Origin: a virus
Length of the DNA stretch: 64,000 nt
Strand: one strand, 5' to 3'
IMG/VR virus record: IMGVR_UViG_3300044714_000124
Coordinates: 1-64,000 of that record
Positions within the stretch are counted from its first letter, which is position 1; the number at the start of each line of letters is the position of its first letter. A program made the translations under genes and the position numbers. The notes beneath the pieces are model-generated. The model did no database searches and was not told the origin of the DNA. It saw only the letters and a program-made list of their open reading frames with translations. Of this stretch, positions 15,511 to 24,480 are shown in pieces.

Positions 15511-15833
15511 GCGATATCCCGGGTAACGTCGATCTGGCATTCAAGGCCGCCGAGGTCCTGTCGATATTCGGCGGCGGGAGTTTCATGCTGGTCAAGCTCG
15601 GCCGCGCCGTCGAGCGCTTCGAGATCCTGGGCGCCCTGCAATCAAAGGAAATCGCCGAACTGAAAACCGAAGTCGTGACCATGCGCAACGTGATCACGCA
15701 AGTTGCACTGCAGAACGAGCGCCTGGACCAGATTTCCAAGCGCATCAATAATCAGGACGAGACGATTCTGCTGATGCGCAAGGGGGAAGGGTATATTTTC
15801 CCGCTGCGGGATCGTGTCATTGAGGCTAAGTGA
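15507..15833 (+). CDS. Membrane-anchored coiled-coil protein, 108 residues
   Basis: GTG start overlapping the previous stop. One hydrophobic helix near residues 15-33 (AAEVLSIFGGGSFMLVKLG) is followed by a long charged coiled coil (KEIAELKTEVVTMRNVITQV). Such a plan resembles inner-membrane spanin-like lysis proteins, though no outer-membrane partner is seen. It is convergent with gene 15826-16155. Confidence 0.55.
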   Translation: MSDIPGNVDLAFKAAEVLSIFGGGSFMLVKLGRAVERFEILGALQSKEIAELKTEVVTMRNVITQVALQNERLDQISKRINNQDETILLMRKGEGYIFPLRDRVIEAK

Positions 15834-16155
15834 TGTTTCCGGCGCATCGGCGCTTCTTCTCCTGCCACGCGAGAACCGCCCCGTAAACCCGTCCCTGGAT
15901 GGTCGGATGAATCCGCACGACCCGGTCGGCCTTGCCGCACCTGACCACGACGATCAATCCATAGGCGACGAGCTCATCGATGGTGTGCTGCGACAGGGTG
16001 AGGCCGCCATGGAAAAAACGTCCCCGTGAAGCATTGATCGGTCCGTGGCGGTGTATCCAGCGCAATGCCCCGCGCAAGCGTGGCGGCAATGCGTAGGCCA
16101 TGGCGCGCAGATGGGCAAACGCGGCGGCCGGGTCGATGGTCTCGACGCTGCGCAT
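15826..16155 (-). CDS. Small winged-helix-like protein, 109 residues
   Basis: The start is the ATG eight bases after the HNH gene stop; an in-frame ATG far upstream would overlap the HNH gene. The central segment (LTLSQHTIDELVAYGLIVVV, then CGKADRVVRIHPTIQG) looks like a winged-helix recognition region. It is co-transcribed with the HNH gene. Function unknown; a regulatory role is possible. Confidence 0.5.
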   Translation of the reverse strand: MRSVETIDPAAAFAHLRAMAYALPPRLRGALRWIHRHGPINASRGRFFHGGLTLSQHTIDELVAYGLIVVVRCGKADRVVRIHPTIQGRVYGAVLAWQEKKRRCAGNIT

Positions 16156-16165
16156 GGCGGTGCGC

Positions 16166-16513
16166 CTATCGCCGGACCACGCTCCCGTCCATTTTCTTCT
16201 TCCACTTGCTCCGCCGGCCGCACGGCATCGGCCGCGACGACAGTCCCGGCCCGCTGATTCCCAGATGCCGCCGTCTCTGCCGCTTGACCTTGGCGACCAT
16301 CGGGACCACGATTTCGCTGCCGTGACGGCGATTGCACGCGACATGCGCGACGCCGACCTCTTCGCCTCCCAAGGCCGCCGGGGCGCCGATGTGGGATATC
16401 TCCCAGGCAGCGCCGGCCTCGACGATGAAACCGCATATATTGCAACGCACCGCGCCGCTTACGTCGCGGGAAATCTGCCAGATATGCTCACGCCGACGCG
16501 GTGATGAGGTCAC
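16166..16513 (-). CDS. HNH endonuclease
   Basis: 115 residues. CNICG and CNRRHGSE flank the catalytic histidine region EISHIGAPAALGGEEVGVAH, the beta-beta-alpha HNH motif with two zinc-binding CxxC-like sites. The tail PMPCGRRSKWKKKMDG is of a form common in HNH proteins of alphaproteobacterial phages. It is the first gene of a short leftward operon, divergent from the Xre-type regulator. HNH nucleases in phages may act in packaging or as mobile elements; neither is shown here. Confidence 0.75.
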   Translation of the reverse strand: MTSSPRRREHIWQISRDVSGAVRCNICGFIVEAGAAWEISHIGAPAALGGEEVGVAHVACNRRHGSEIVVPMVAKVKRQRRRHLGISGPGLSSRPMPCGRRSKWKKKMDGSVVRR

Positions 16514-16533
16514 GCAACAACTCCATTTAATCC

Positions 16534-16574
16534 TGTTGACAACCTCACGCTACCATTTGCAACCTGCCTGTCAA
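16534..16574. promoter_or_regulatory. Divergent promoter region with inverted TTGACA
   Basis: Between HNH and the Xre-type gene, TTGACA (16534-16539) and TGTCAA (16569-16574) form an inverted pair, each a perfect -35 box pointing toward the other strand. The -10 boxes are weak. It is a plausible operator/promoter for the adjacent Xre-type repressor. Confidence 0.45.
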
Positions 16575-16575
16575 T

Positions 16576-16848
16576 ATGAAAAATGAATCGAAATCTAACG
16601 AGCAGGATCACCTCCTCATGCGCCATCCCCTGGAAGTGTTTCGCGAGCGCCAGCAACCGCCGTGGCGCCAAATCGATCTGGCCCGGAAGCTCGGCGTCGG
16701 ACGGGCGACGGTCTCCCATTGGGAGGGCGGCACCCGGCGCATCGGGATCGACAAGCTCGCGCGCGTGATGGCTGTGACGGGCTTGGATATGATGGTGCTG
16801 CGCCAGGATATCGGCGAGTTGCTCGAACGGAATGGGGACAGGCAATGA
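16576..16848 (+). CDS. Xre-type helix-turn-helix regulator
   Basis: 90 residues. The helix-turn-helix is WRQIDLARKLGVGRATVSHW, followed by EGGTRRIGIDKLARVM, the usual Xre/Cro four-helix plan. A start at M15 is possible. It is divergent from HNH and overlaps the methyltransferase start, so it likely controls the switch between the two operons. Confidence 0.75.
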   Translation: MKNESKSNEQDHLLMRHPLEVFRERQQPPWRQIDLARKLGVGRATVSHWEGGTRRIGIDKLARVMAVTGLDMMVLRQDIGELLERNGDRQ

Positions 16849-18176
16849 CAGGCGCGGACCCGGCGATTGCGCAAGCCGTAAAGCTCCATCGCGGCGGTCT
16901 GGGCTACCGGGCCATCGCCCTCGAACTCGGCAAGCCCACGCGCTGGGTGCGGGAGCGGCTAACGGAGGCGGGCGTCATGGGGCTTGGGGCGACGCGCCAA
17001 GCGCTGGCGCTGGCCTCTCGGGGCCGTGGCGGGCTATCCCTCTACGAGACTGCCCGGCAGGCGATCGCCATGGCGAAGAGCGCCGATGAGGTCCGGGAGA
17101 TCGCCGACCGCCATGCCGCGCTGCAAGAATATGCACGGCGCGCCAAGGACCGCGGAATGGAGGTTGACTGCGCGGAAATCCGTATTCTGAGCGGCAAGCG
17201 GCTCGGAGAGATGCTGCGTGGTGTGAAGTTGAGCGCCGGAGGGCGGCCGAAAACCGGTCCTGCTGCGGAACCGTTTTCTGCTGGAAAGGGGCGGCCGAAA
17301 ACCGGTCCTGCGTCAGGACCGGTTTCTGCGGAGATGGAGGTCACATTGAGGGATGTAGGAATCGACAAGAATATGTCGGCGCGGGCGCAGAAGCTCGCCA
17401 AATTGAGTGATGATGAATTCGAGCGGCGTTTGCGGGATTGGCGAAGTCACGCTGAATCGACCCGCGACCGGGTATCCGCCGACCTGCTGCGCGAGGGCCA
17501 CGTCAACGGTTCGCGCGCCGTGATGGCGGCACGGCAGGCGAGCGAAGATGAGCTCGATTTCTATCCGACGCCCCCATGGGCCACGCGCGCCCTGATGCAG
17601 TATGCGATGCCGGCGATAGGATGGACCGGCAAGCGCTTCGATTCGGTGTGGGAGCCGGCCTGCGGCGAAGGCCACATGGCAGAAGTGCTCGCCGAATATT
17701 CCGACGACGTGCGCGCCAGTGACGTGCACGATTATGGTTATGGCAAGCTTTTCGATTTTCTCGACCCGCAGCCGAATCGCGGCTTGGCAATGAAAGAATT
17801 GCCGTCCTGGATCATCACCAACCCCCCGTTCAAAGGCGACAAAGCAGAGCAATTCACGGCGCGCGCTATTCTCTTGGCACGTGTCGGCGTCGCCATGTTT
17901 GTCCGTGTCCAGTTCCTCGAAACCGTAGGCCGCTACGAGCGTCTGTTCGAGCGGCTGCCGCCCACACTGCTCGCAATGTTTTCGGAACGCGTCAACCTGC
18001 GCCAGGGTTATTGGGACCCTGACGGCGGCACGGCAACGGCCTATTGCTGGCTCATCTGGGTCAAGGACATGGCGCCATTGCCGCCGCTGTGGATTCCACC
18101 GTATTGCCGGGAAAATCTGACGCGCGCTGATGATCGTGCGCGGTTTACGGAGCATCCGGTTAAACGGAGAGTGTGA
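16845..18176 (+). CDS. N6-adenine DNA methyltransferase
   Basis: 443 residues. Motif I WEPACGEGHM (269-278) binds SAM and motif IV NPPF (326-329) is the adenine-type catalytic site, in the order I then IV. The first 150 residues contain a HTH-like region and a GKRLGEMLRGV segment known in phage methyltransferase-linked proteins. A duplicated linker, GRPKTGPA...GRPKTGPA, separates the two parts. It could protect phage DNA from host restriction. The ATG overlaps the regulator's stop. Confidence 0.78.
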   Translation: MTGADPAIAQAVKLHRGGLGYRAIALELGKPTRWVRERLTEAGVMGLGATRQALALASRGRGGLSLYETARQAIAMAKSADEVREIADRHAALQEYARRAKDRGMEVDCAEIRILSGKRLGEMLRGVKLSAGGRPKTGPAAEPFSAGKGRPKTGPASGPVSAEMEVTLRDVGIDKNMSARAQKLAKLSDDEFERRLRDWRSHAESTRDRVSADLLREGHVNGSRAVMAARQASEDELDFYPTPPWATRALMQYAMPAIGWTGKRFDSVWEPACGEGHMAEVLAEYSDDVRASDVHDYGYGKLFDFLDPQPNRGLAMKELPSWIITNPPFKGDKAEQFTARAILLARVGVAMFVRVQFLETVGRYERLFERLPPTLLAMFSERVNLRQGYWDPDGGTATAYCWLIWVKDMAPLPPLWIPPYCRENLTRADDRARFTEHPVKRRV

Positions 18177-18979
18177 TGGGCGAAGAGACCGCAATCGAAT
18201 GGGCGGATCATACCTGGAATCCATGGATCGGATGCACGAAAGTTTCGGCGGCCTGCGACGGGTGTTATGCCGAGGATTTGATGTCTCATCGATATGGCCG
18301 CGTCAGATGGGGCGCCGGCCAGCATCGAGTGCGGACGTCTATGGCTAACTGGCGGGAACCCGCGCGATGGAACCGCAAAGCATGCGCTGCCGGCAGAATG
18401 GAGACGGTGTTCTGCTTGTCGCTCGGCGATATCTGGGACAATGAGGTCGATCCGGTTTGGCGCCATGAAGCGTTCGATGTGATGAATAACACATCGAATT
18501 TGCTGTATTTGCTGCTCTCCAAGCGTGTCGGCAATGCGGTGAAAATGTGTGATCCTGCTGCCGGCAATCTAATGCTGCCGCGCAATTGCGCGCTGGGTGC
18601 GACTCTCGAAAACCAGGAGGTATGGAACCGGGATATTCAAAAACTGATCAGAGCCGCGAAAACGCTCGGTGCGCGCTTTTCGTTCGCGAGTGTCGAGCCG
18701 ATGCTGGGGCCGATCGACGCTCGCGGGATGCTCCCGGATTGGGTGATTGTCGGGGGCGAAAGCGGCAACAGGGCGCGACCGATGGACCCTGATTGGGCAC
18801 GCGGCCTCCGCGACCAATGCGCGGCGGCCGGGGTGCCTTACTTTTTCAAGCAATGGGGCGAGTATCATCCATTGATGAGTCAGGATGGCGATACGCATAA
18901 ATTCCATCGCGTCGGCAAGAGAGCGGCCGGTCGCGTGCTCGATGGTGTAGTACATGACGCCATGCCGCGGATGCCGTAG
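18176..18979 (+). CDS. Gp37/Gp68-family protein (DUF5131)
   Basis: 267 residues. AIEWADHTWNPWIGCTKVS and CDGCYAE near the N-terminus, then ASVEPMLGPID and VIVGGESGNRARPM, match the widespread phage Gp37/DUF5131 family. The cysteines recall radical-SAM-like clusters. No proven function for the family is known to me. ATG overlaps the methyltransferase stop. Confidence 0.75.
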   Translation: MGEETAIEWADHTWNPWIGCTKVSAACDGCYAEDLMSHRYGRVRWGAGQHRVRTSMANWREPARWNRKACAAGRMETVFCLSLGDIWDNEVDPVWRHEAFDVMNNTSNLLYLLLSKRVGNAVKMCDPAAGNLMLPRNCALGATLENQEVWNRDIQKLIRAAKTLGARFSFASVEPMLGPIDARGMLPDWVIVGGESGNRARPMDPDWARGLRDQCAAAGVPYFFKQWGEYHPLMSQDGDTHKFHRVGKRAAGRVLDGVVHDAMPRMP

Positions 18980-19173
18980 TGACCCGTCATCGCTGGCGCC
19001 TCGACACGCGCGTTGACGATCATCTGACCATCCGCACCTGCGTAAAATGCGGCTGCGTTGCTCATTCTCGCCACGAATGGAACGGCCGCTACGAGGTCCA
19101 CTGGAAGGAATACTATACGGCGGACAGGCCGGAAATAAGGCTCACGATCATGCCGGAATGTGGGGAGGGATAG
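18979..19173 (+). CDS. Small zinc-binding-type protein
   Basis: 64 residues with TIRTCVKCGC and a later C and H. GTG start overlapping the previous stop codon (TAG). A short zinc-ribbon-like protein of unknown role. Confidence 0.55.
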   Translation: MTRHRWRLDTRVDDHLTIRTCVKCGCVAHSRHEWNGRYEVHWKEYYTADRPEIRLTIMPECGEG

Positions 19174-19177
19174 TGAG

Positions 19178-19753
19178 ATGTCGATGAAAGCAATCATGTG
19201 GGCTTTCGGCTTGCGTGGTATGAGTCCCGGTGCAAAACTGGCGGCGATCGGAGTGGCCGAATGTGCATCCGGGGGCGTCGTTGATCATCGGAAAGTGGAA
19301 TGGCTGGCTAGGTTCGTTGGCGTGGACGTTGATCGTCTGTTTGTATATCTGGATGAATTAACCGAAAATTGCGGGGTGGAATTACGGAAGCTGCCTGATG
19401 GCGGAATTGAAATATTAGCGCCGGCATTAATTCCCGATACGCTCGAAAGAAAGGCAACCGCTTCGGATGAATCACCTTCTTTTATTTACATAATTGCCGG
19501 CGTTGAAATAACCAAAATAGGCATTTCTTCAAGTCCGAGAGAGCGATTGTACAGCTTGCAACTTTCGTTCGAAAGTCCCCTGAAATTGATAGCTGCATAC
19601 GCGGGGCCTGTCTGGTTGATCAGGCTGATCGAACGTGAATGCCATGCGATATTGCAGCCGAAGAAAGCTTTCGGTGAATGGTACAGGGTATCCCCCGACG
19701 AGGCGATTGAGATCGTCAGGGGTCGATTTGATGTGCACGGGAGACCGATATGA
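19178..19753 (+). CDS. Winged-helix plus GIY-YIG/T5orf172-like protein
   Basis: 191 residues. The N-terminal 80 residues look like a winged-helix (VDHRKVEWLARFVGVDVDRL). The C-terminal half (FIYIIAGVEITKIGISSSPR, then IERECHAILQPKKAFGEWYR) matches the T5orf172/Mug113 branch of the GIY-YIG nuclease fold, with the R, E and Y residues of that fold. A GGGAGG site precedes the ATG. A replication- or defence-linked nuclease is possible. Confidence 0.7.
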   Translation: MSMKAIMWAFGLRGMSPGAKLAAIGVAECASGGVVDHRKVEWLARFVGVDVDRLFVYLDELTENCGVELRKLPDGGIEILAPALIPDTLERKATASDESPSFIYIIAGVEITKIGISSSPRERLYSLQLSFESPLKLIAAYAGPVWLIRLIERECHAILQPKKAFGEWYRVSPDEAIEIVRGRFDVHGRPI

Positions 19754-21054
19754 GCGAAAAGCATAGCAGTCCGAAAGCGCGGCGTTTCGGGTCGGATGAA
19801 GCACATTCCTGGGCTCGAAATTTGCGTTTAGGCAACAGCCACGCGAAGCATATCCTTAAAGCTCTGACGCTGTACGTGGATGGGGATGGATCATGTTTCG
19901 TGAGCGTGCCGCAATTAGCGCTCGATTGTGAGATTGCGCCCGAGACGGTGCGCCGGCGACTGGTGTGGTTGGAATCGATTGGCGCAATCGTGCGGCTGCC
20001 ACAATGGATTCACGAAAATGGCAGGCGTAGCGGTAGTCCGCCAGGTAAGCGGACCAGTGATGAGATTCGGTTGCTGATCATGGATGACGTCGAGGAAATC
20101 GAACGCCGGGCATGCGGCGAGGATGGTACGGGGGCAGGTCAGGAAGACAGTGAACTTAATCAATGTGATGAGCCGGATAGTGGTATTGAGGTAGGCCACG
20201 TACCGCAGCCAGGGCTAAATGATGCGGTTAGCCACGTACCGCAGCCAGGGCTAAATAATGCCCAGGACTCTAGTAGGACTCTAGTAGGACTCTATCAGGA
20301 CTCTAATACGGTAGAGTCCACAGAATCGCGCGCGCGCGATTCTAACCTTAACCTTAATAAGAAAGAAAACCCCCCTACCCCCCTTAAAAGGGGGGGGGAA
20401 CATGAAATTCAATTTGAGGATTTCAGCGCGGCCTATCCTGGGCCTGTAATCGACGTGCCGAAGGCGGAGGCATTCTGGCGCGCCCTCACCGATCCCGAAC
20501 GCGCCGCCGCCCTCACGGGCGCCAAAGGCTACGCGGCCTACATCGACGCCGAACGCTCCGCCGGCCGCAACCGCGCCGTCAAGGACGCCCATCGCTGGCT
20601 GCGCGACAAATTGTGGATCGGATTTGCCAAGGAAGGCGCCAAGGCGGAAACCTCCGCCCAACAATTCACCTGTACGGAGAATTCGCCCGAATGGCTCAAA
20701 TGGCAGGTCTACTACCGCTGCTGCGGCGAGGATGGCATTCCCGAATATCGGATCAGCCGCTTCGAGGGGCGCAATGCCAAACTCGCCACGGTGCCTCGGC
20801 GCTGGCCTCCCGAATGCGGCGGCTTCTCAGGCGAACCATGGCAGGAACATGCTCGAGGGTCGCGCGAGTGCGCCGCGTGGCTCGCCCGGCTGCGCGAATT
20901 GCCCGGCGCGCGGATCGTCTTTCGCCGGGTGCGCGTCGGCGGTGAGATGGCGGTTGGTTTGCGTGTTCCGTCGCAATGGCCTCCCGCCAAGGGCTCGAGC
21001 GTGGCGCCGGAGACGCTGATGGATGCCGAGGATGCAGCGGCATTCGGCGCCTAG
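19750..21054 (+). CDS. Replication-initiator-like protein with origin inside
   Basis: 434 residues. The N-terminal HTH (SVPQLALDCEIAPETVRRRL) is like the DnaD/O-type replication helix-turn-helix domain. A long low-complexity linker (about residues 145-225) is encoded by iteron-like repeats and an AT-rich tract. The C-terminal half (DPERAAALTGAKGYAAYID) is of a type found in phage replication proteins. By analogy with lambda O the protein may bind its own gene. It overlaps the previous gene start by 4 bases. Confidence 0.7.
   Translation: MSEKHSSPKARRFGSDEAHSWARNLRLGNSHAKHILKALTLYVDGDGSCFVSVPQLALDCEIAPETVRRRLVWLESIGAIVRLPQWIHENGRRSGSPPGKRTSDEIRLLIMDDVEEIERRACGEDGTGAGQEDSELNQCDEPDSGIEVGHVPQPGLNDAVSHVPQPGLNNAQDSSRTLVGLYQDSNTVESTESRARDSNLNLNKKENPPTPLKRGGEHEIQFEDFSAAYPGPVIDVPKAEAFWRALTDPERAAALTGAKGYAAYIDAERSAGRNRAVKDAHRWLRDKLWIGFAKEGAKAETSAQQFTCTENSPEWLKWQVYYRCCGEDGIPEYRISRFEGRNAKLATVPRRWPPECGGFSGEPWQEHARGSRECAAWLARLRELPGARIVFRRVRVGGEMAVGLRVPSQWPPAKGSSVAPETLMDAEDAAAFGA
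20195..20400 (+). other. Candidate replication origin (iterons) inside the replication gene
   Basis: Two 36-bp direct repeats (20195-20230 and 20231-20266) start with GCCACGTACCGCAGCC. They are followed by four 11-bp iterons AGGACTCTAGT/TC/AT at 20264, 20275, 20286 and 20297, an inverted half-copy GTAGAGTCC at 20311, and a 22-bp perfect palindrome (20322-20343, arms AGAATCGCGCG). Then comes an AT-rich tract (about 20344-20368) and runs of C and G. The order iterons, palindrome, AT-rich region is that of lambda-type origins. Confidence 0.75.
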
Positions 21055-21129
21055 CGCGTCGGATTCGACTCGAAGCTAAAAATCTGATAAATCCGTTGCA
21101 ATCGGTGTCGAATTGCGCGGAATCTCGAG

Positions 21130-21786
21130 ATGGAATCCCTCGAATCACTGCCGACCACGAACAGCGCCGCGATCCCCCTCAAGCGCGCCAAGTGGGAGCT
21201 CTACGCCCAGGAGCGCAGTTTAGGCCGCGGCGCCTGGGAGGCCTGCAAGCGCGCCGGCCTCGAGCCGAAGAACGGCGCTGCGACGAAAGTGGAACAGCAT
21301 CCCGACGTCCAGGCCCGCATCGCCTATCTGGCCGCGCAGACCGCCGACATTCTCGCCGAAAAACGAGCCCGCATCGAAGCGCGCCAATGGCTCGTCCACG
21401 ACGCGAACCTTGAATTATTCTATGAGGACGTGGAAGAACCGATCATACGCGACGGCAAGCTCGTGCTCGGTCCCGACGGCCAGCCGCTGACGCGCAACGT
21501 GCATCGGCTGCGGCGTTTCAGCGACATCCCATCCGAATTGCTGATGGCCATTGAAACGCTGACGCATACCGACAAGGGGCGTCCGAACCTCAAACTCTAC
21601 TCGAAGGAAAAAGCCTCGATCGAATTGCGCCGTCTCAACGGCCTCGATGCGCCTTCGCGTGATGCGCCCGCCGACGGCCCGCCGCAGAGCGCCGAACAGA
21701 TGCTCTCCGAACTGCGCAAGCAGGCTGTCGATCTCGGCATCATCAAATATCTGGTCGGCGGCGACAGCGGCGATGGAGCGGCGTGA
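21130..21786 (+). CDS. Terminase small subunit
   Basis: 218 residues. WELYAQERSLGRGAWEACKR and AATKVEQHPDVQARIAYLAA match the N-terminal DNA-binding part of Terminase_2-type small subunits; the C-terminal third is helical and binds the large subunit in known cases. The large subunit follows after one small gene. Confidence 0.75.
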   Translation: MESLESLPTTNSAAIPLKRAKWELYAQERSLGRGAWEACKRAGLEPKNGAATKVEQHPDVQARIAYLAAQTADILAEKRARIEARQWLVHDANLELFYEDVEEPIIRDGKLVLGPDGQPLTRNVHRLRRFSDIPSELLMAIETLTHTDKGRPNLKLYSKEKASIELRRLNGLDAPSRDAPADGPPQSAEQMLSELRKQAVDLGIIKYLVGGDSGDGAA

Positions 21787-22049
21787 TGAGTGATTGGCTT
21801 CCGATTGAAAGCGCGCCGAAAGACGGCAGCGCAATTCTGGGCTTTGGTACGCATGTCGGAACTCCTCATGAGGAGCAACGTGGCGTGGTTGCCGGGGATT
21901 GGTGGTGGGCTATCATGCTGTGGGACGTGTGGCGTAATCCGCATCAGTGGGTGTTCAGCAAGGATGGATCGCCGACATGGTCGGCGCCGTCTCACTGGAT
22001 GCCGCTGCCGCGAGCTCCATTGCGGGTTGAAGACGTGATCTCGGGTTGA
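21786..22049 (+). CDS. DUF551-like protein
   Basis: 87 residues. WLPIESAPKDGSAILGF at the start and SHWMPLPRAP at the end are the two signatures of the DUF551 family, small phage/prophage proteins with no known function. The ATG overlaps the stop of the small terminase gene. Confidence 0.65.
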   Translation: MSDWLPIESAPKDGSAILGFGTHVGTPHEEQRGVVAGDWWWAIMLWDVWRNPHQWVFSKDGSPTWSAPSHWMPLPRAPLRVEDVISG

Positions 22050-22061
22050 AGAGGTGATCTG

Positions 22062-23783
22062 ATGTCGCTGCAATCACCCGCTCTGCTCGGAGGTTTCAAG
22101 CGTGCGCTCGATCGTTACGCCGACCAGTTGCTTCGCAATGAGCATTCGACGCGTGGCTATCGCGACGCCGAAGGCGTGTGGTGCTGCGGGCTCTACAGTT
22201 TCGTCCAGCATTTCTGGCGCGTGATCGAGCCCGAGACGCCGATGGTGCCCGGCTGGCCGATGGAGGCGATCTGTCAGCATCTGGAAGCGGTCACATTCGG
22301 CGATATCACGCGGCTGCTGATGAACGTATCGCCCGGCAGTTGCAAGAGTTTGCTGGTCGATGTGTTCTGGCCCGCGTGGGAATGGGCGATCGGTTATTCG
22401 CACTACCGCTATGTGACGTTCTCCTACTCCGCATCGCTGACGGAGCGCGACAACGGCCGCTTTCGCGACCTGATCGCGAGCGCGGCCTATCAGCGGCTCT
22501 ATGGCGATGTCGTAACTCTGCGAAACAAGACGACGCTGAAAGTGATCAACACCGCGACCGGCTGGAAGCTTGCGTCCTCAGTCGGCGGCGTGGGTACCGG
22601 CGAGCGCGGCGACCGGATCATCCTCGACGATCCGCACAACGTCAAGGACGCCGAGTCTCAGATTGTCCGGGACGAGACGGTGCGCTGGTTTCGCGAGTCG
22701 ATGAGCAATCGCCTTAACGATTTGGAGCATGGCGCGATCGTGATCATCATGCAGCGCGTTCACGAGGACGATGTGTCCGGGGCGATCATCTCGTTGCGGC
22801 TTGACTACTGCCATTTACTGATCCCGATGGAGCATGAATATGTGCGCAAACCGAACGAGATCGGATGGAGCGATCCGCGCGACGATGATGACGATGCGGA
22901 AATACTCTGCTGGCCGGAACGGTTTTCGGCGGCCGTGGTCGAGCGCACCAAGCGCGAAGTCGGGCCTTACGCCTGGGCCGGTCAGTATCAGCAGACACCC
23001 GCTCCTCGCGGCGGCGGCATATTCAAGCGCGAATGGTGGCAGGAATGGCGCGACGAGCGCGGTAAATTCCCCGTCTGCGATCTGGTGATCGCGTCGCTTG
23101 ATGGGGCGTTCACTGAAAACGAAGAAAACAGCGCCTGCGCCCTCACGGTATGGGGAACCTTCACGCATCCCGAACACAAGCGCCGGCGCATCATCCTGCT
23201 TCACGCTTGGCGCAAGCATCTGCAATTCTCCGGTGCGCGCATCGAGCGTCTGCCCCATGAAATCATTCTCCCGGAAATGCACGAGGAAGTCCGCAAGGCC
23301 CGCAACCAGATGTATCGCCGCCGCTGCATGAGTTCGCAGACGTGGGGCCTGATCGAGTGGACGCGCGACACTTGCGTCCGCTTCAAGGTCGATCGCCTCT
23401 TGATCGAAGCGAAGGCAAGCGGCATGTCGGCAGCCCGCGAATTGCGCAGCCGTTACGGCAACGAGAATTACGCGGTGCATCTGTGCAAGGTGACCGCGGA
23501 CAAATACGCGCGCGCACAAGCGGCGCAGCCGACCTTTTCGCAGGAGCTCGTCTACGCGCCGTGGAACCTTGCCATCGACAACTGGTATACCCACGCCGAA
23601 ACCGTGATCGACGAGATGGCGGTATTCCCGAAAGGCAAGTACGACGACTTGACCGACTCGGCGACTCAGGCGATCAAACACCTGCGCGATCTGGGCTTTG
23701 CCAACACGGACGACGAGGCAAGCGCGATCGAGATCGACGCGGTCACTCACAGGCCGCAGCCCAAGCCGCTTTATCCGGTGTAA
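22062..23783 (+). CDS. Terminase large subunit
   Basis: 573 residues. Walker A VSPGSCKSLL (89-98) and Walker B DRIILDDPHN (184-193) give the ATPase; DLVIASLDGAF with D and later DRLLIEAKAS fit the C-terminal RNase-H-like nuclease. It translocates and cuts DNA at the portal. A GAGGTG site precedes the ATG; the gap holds a 19-bp tandem repeat (22024-22061). Confidence 0.9.
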   Translation: MSLQSPALLGGFKRALDRYADQLLRNEHSTRGYRDAEGVWCCGLYSFVQHFWRVIEPETPMVPGWPMEAICQHLEAVTFGDITRLLMNVSPGSCKSLLVDVFWPAWEWAIGYSHYRYVTFSYSASLTERDNGRFRDLIASAAYQRLYGDVVTLRNKTTLKVINTATGWKLASSVGGVGTGERGDRIILDDPHNVKDAESQIVRDETVRWFRESMSNRLNDLEHGAIVIIMQRVHEDDVSGAIISLRLDYCHLLIPMEHEYVRKPNEIGWSDPRDDDDDAEILCWPERFSAAVVERTKREVGPYAWAGQYQQTPAPRGGGIFKREWWQEWRDERGKFPVCDLVIASLDGAFTENEENSACALTVWGTFTHPEHKRRRIILLHAWRKHLQFSGARIERLPHEIILPEMHEEVRKARNQMYRRRCMSSQTWGLIEWTRDTCVRFKVDRLLIEAKASGMSAARELRSRYGNENYAVHLCKVTADKYARAQAAQPTFSQELVYAPWNLAIDNWYTHAETVIDEMAVFPKGKYDDLTDSATQAIKHLRDLGFANTDDEASAIEIDAVTHRPQPKPLYPV

Positions 23784-23799
23784 TTGGGGAGGAATGGAA

Positions 23800-24480
23800 A
23801 TGATCGATTTTGAAAAATTGGCCGTGTTTCGTTTGTTGATCGGGTCGCACAGGACTGCCGAATCAGGGCTGTGCGCGATGGAAGCGGTGGCGTGGCTTGA
23901 AGGTCTGCCGCACAGTGATCGGCCAGTATGCACCTGTCCGATCATAGGCGCCTATGTGCGCGCTCTGAATGATGGGTTGCCTTATGAACAGCGGCAACTG
24001 CTGTTAGCTTATCTTCCACGGCTTGTAGGCACGGTAGCTCCCGGAAAGGAGTCGGAGCGGACGCAATTCCTGATCCAAGAATCGTTGAGCCGGGTATGGC
24101 CCGTGGTTTTGCGTGCTTGGAATCTGAATGAACTGGCACAAGAGTTCGAACAGATGGCGCGGGATTGGAAATGCGGTGCGCGCGTGGATTTTGATGCGCT
24201 GTACATTTACGCTTTACGTCTAAATTACAGGCGGCTTGCTACCTCCATCGTTTTTTTTGAAGCCGGCCTTTCCAGTTCGGTTCCCGTCGTCGCCGCTAAC
24301 TTCGCCGCTCTCTCTTGTGGCCCCGCCCGTGTCTGGCTCACCGATCGCGCTGCCCTCAGGGCCATTTACGATATCCAATTCGAAATGCTGGATGGCGTCT
24401 TGAAGATCGGCGCACCATCTCCGGGTTTTACGAAATCGATAGAGCCTCGCATTCTGGCATATCTAGAATTGGTGTCGTAA
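23800..24480 (+). CDS. Hypothetical protein, 226 residues
   Basis: ESGLCAMEAVAWLEGLPHSD and VCTCPIIGAYVRALNDG near the N-terminus match a short domain found in many phage and bacterial proteins. The rest is helical and unrecognised. GGGGAGG precedes the ATG. The composition shifts at about residue 150 (SIVFFEAGLSSSVPVVAANF). Function unknown. Confidence 0.6.
   Translation: MIDFEKLAVFRLLIGSHRTAESGLCAMEAVAWLEGLPHSDRPVCTCPIIGAYVRALNDGLPYEQRQLLLAYLPRLVGTVAPGKESERTQFLIQESLSRVWPVVLRAWNLNELAQEFEQMARDWKCGARVDFDALYIYALRLNYRRLATSIVFFEAGLSSSVPVVAANFAALSCGPARVWLTDRAALRAIYDIQFEMLDGVLKIGAPSPGFTKSIEPRILAYLELVS

Noticed and set aside
24240-24260. T-rich run as a terminator
   Set aside because: It lies in the middle of gene 23800-24480 and no GC-rich stem precedes it.
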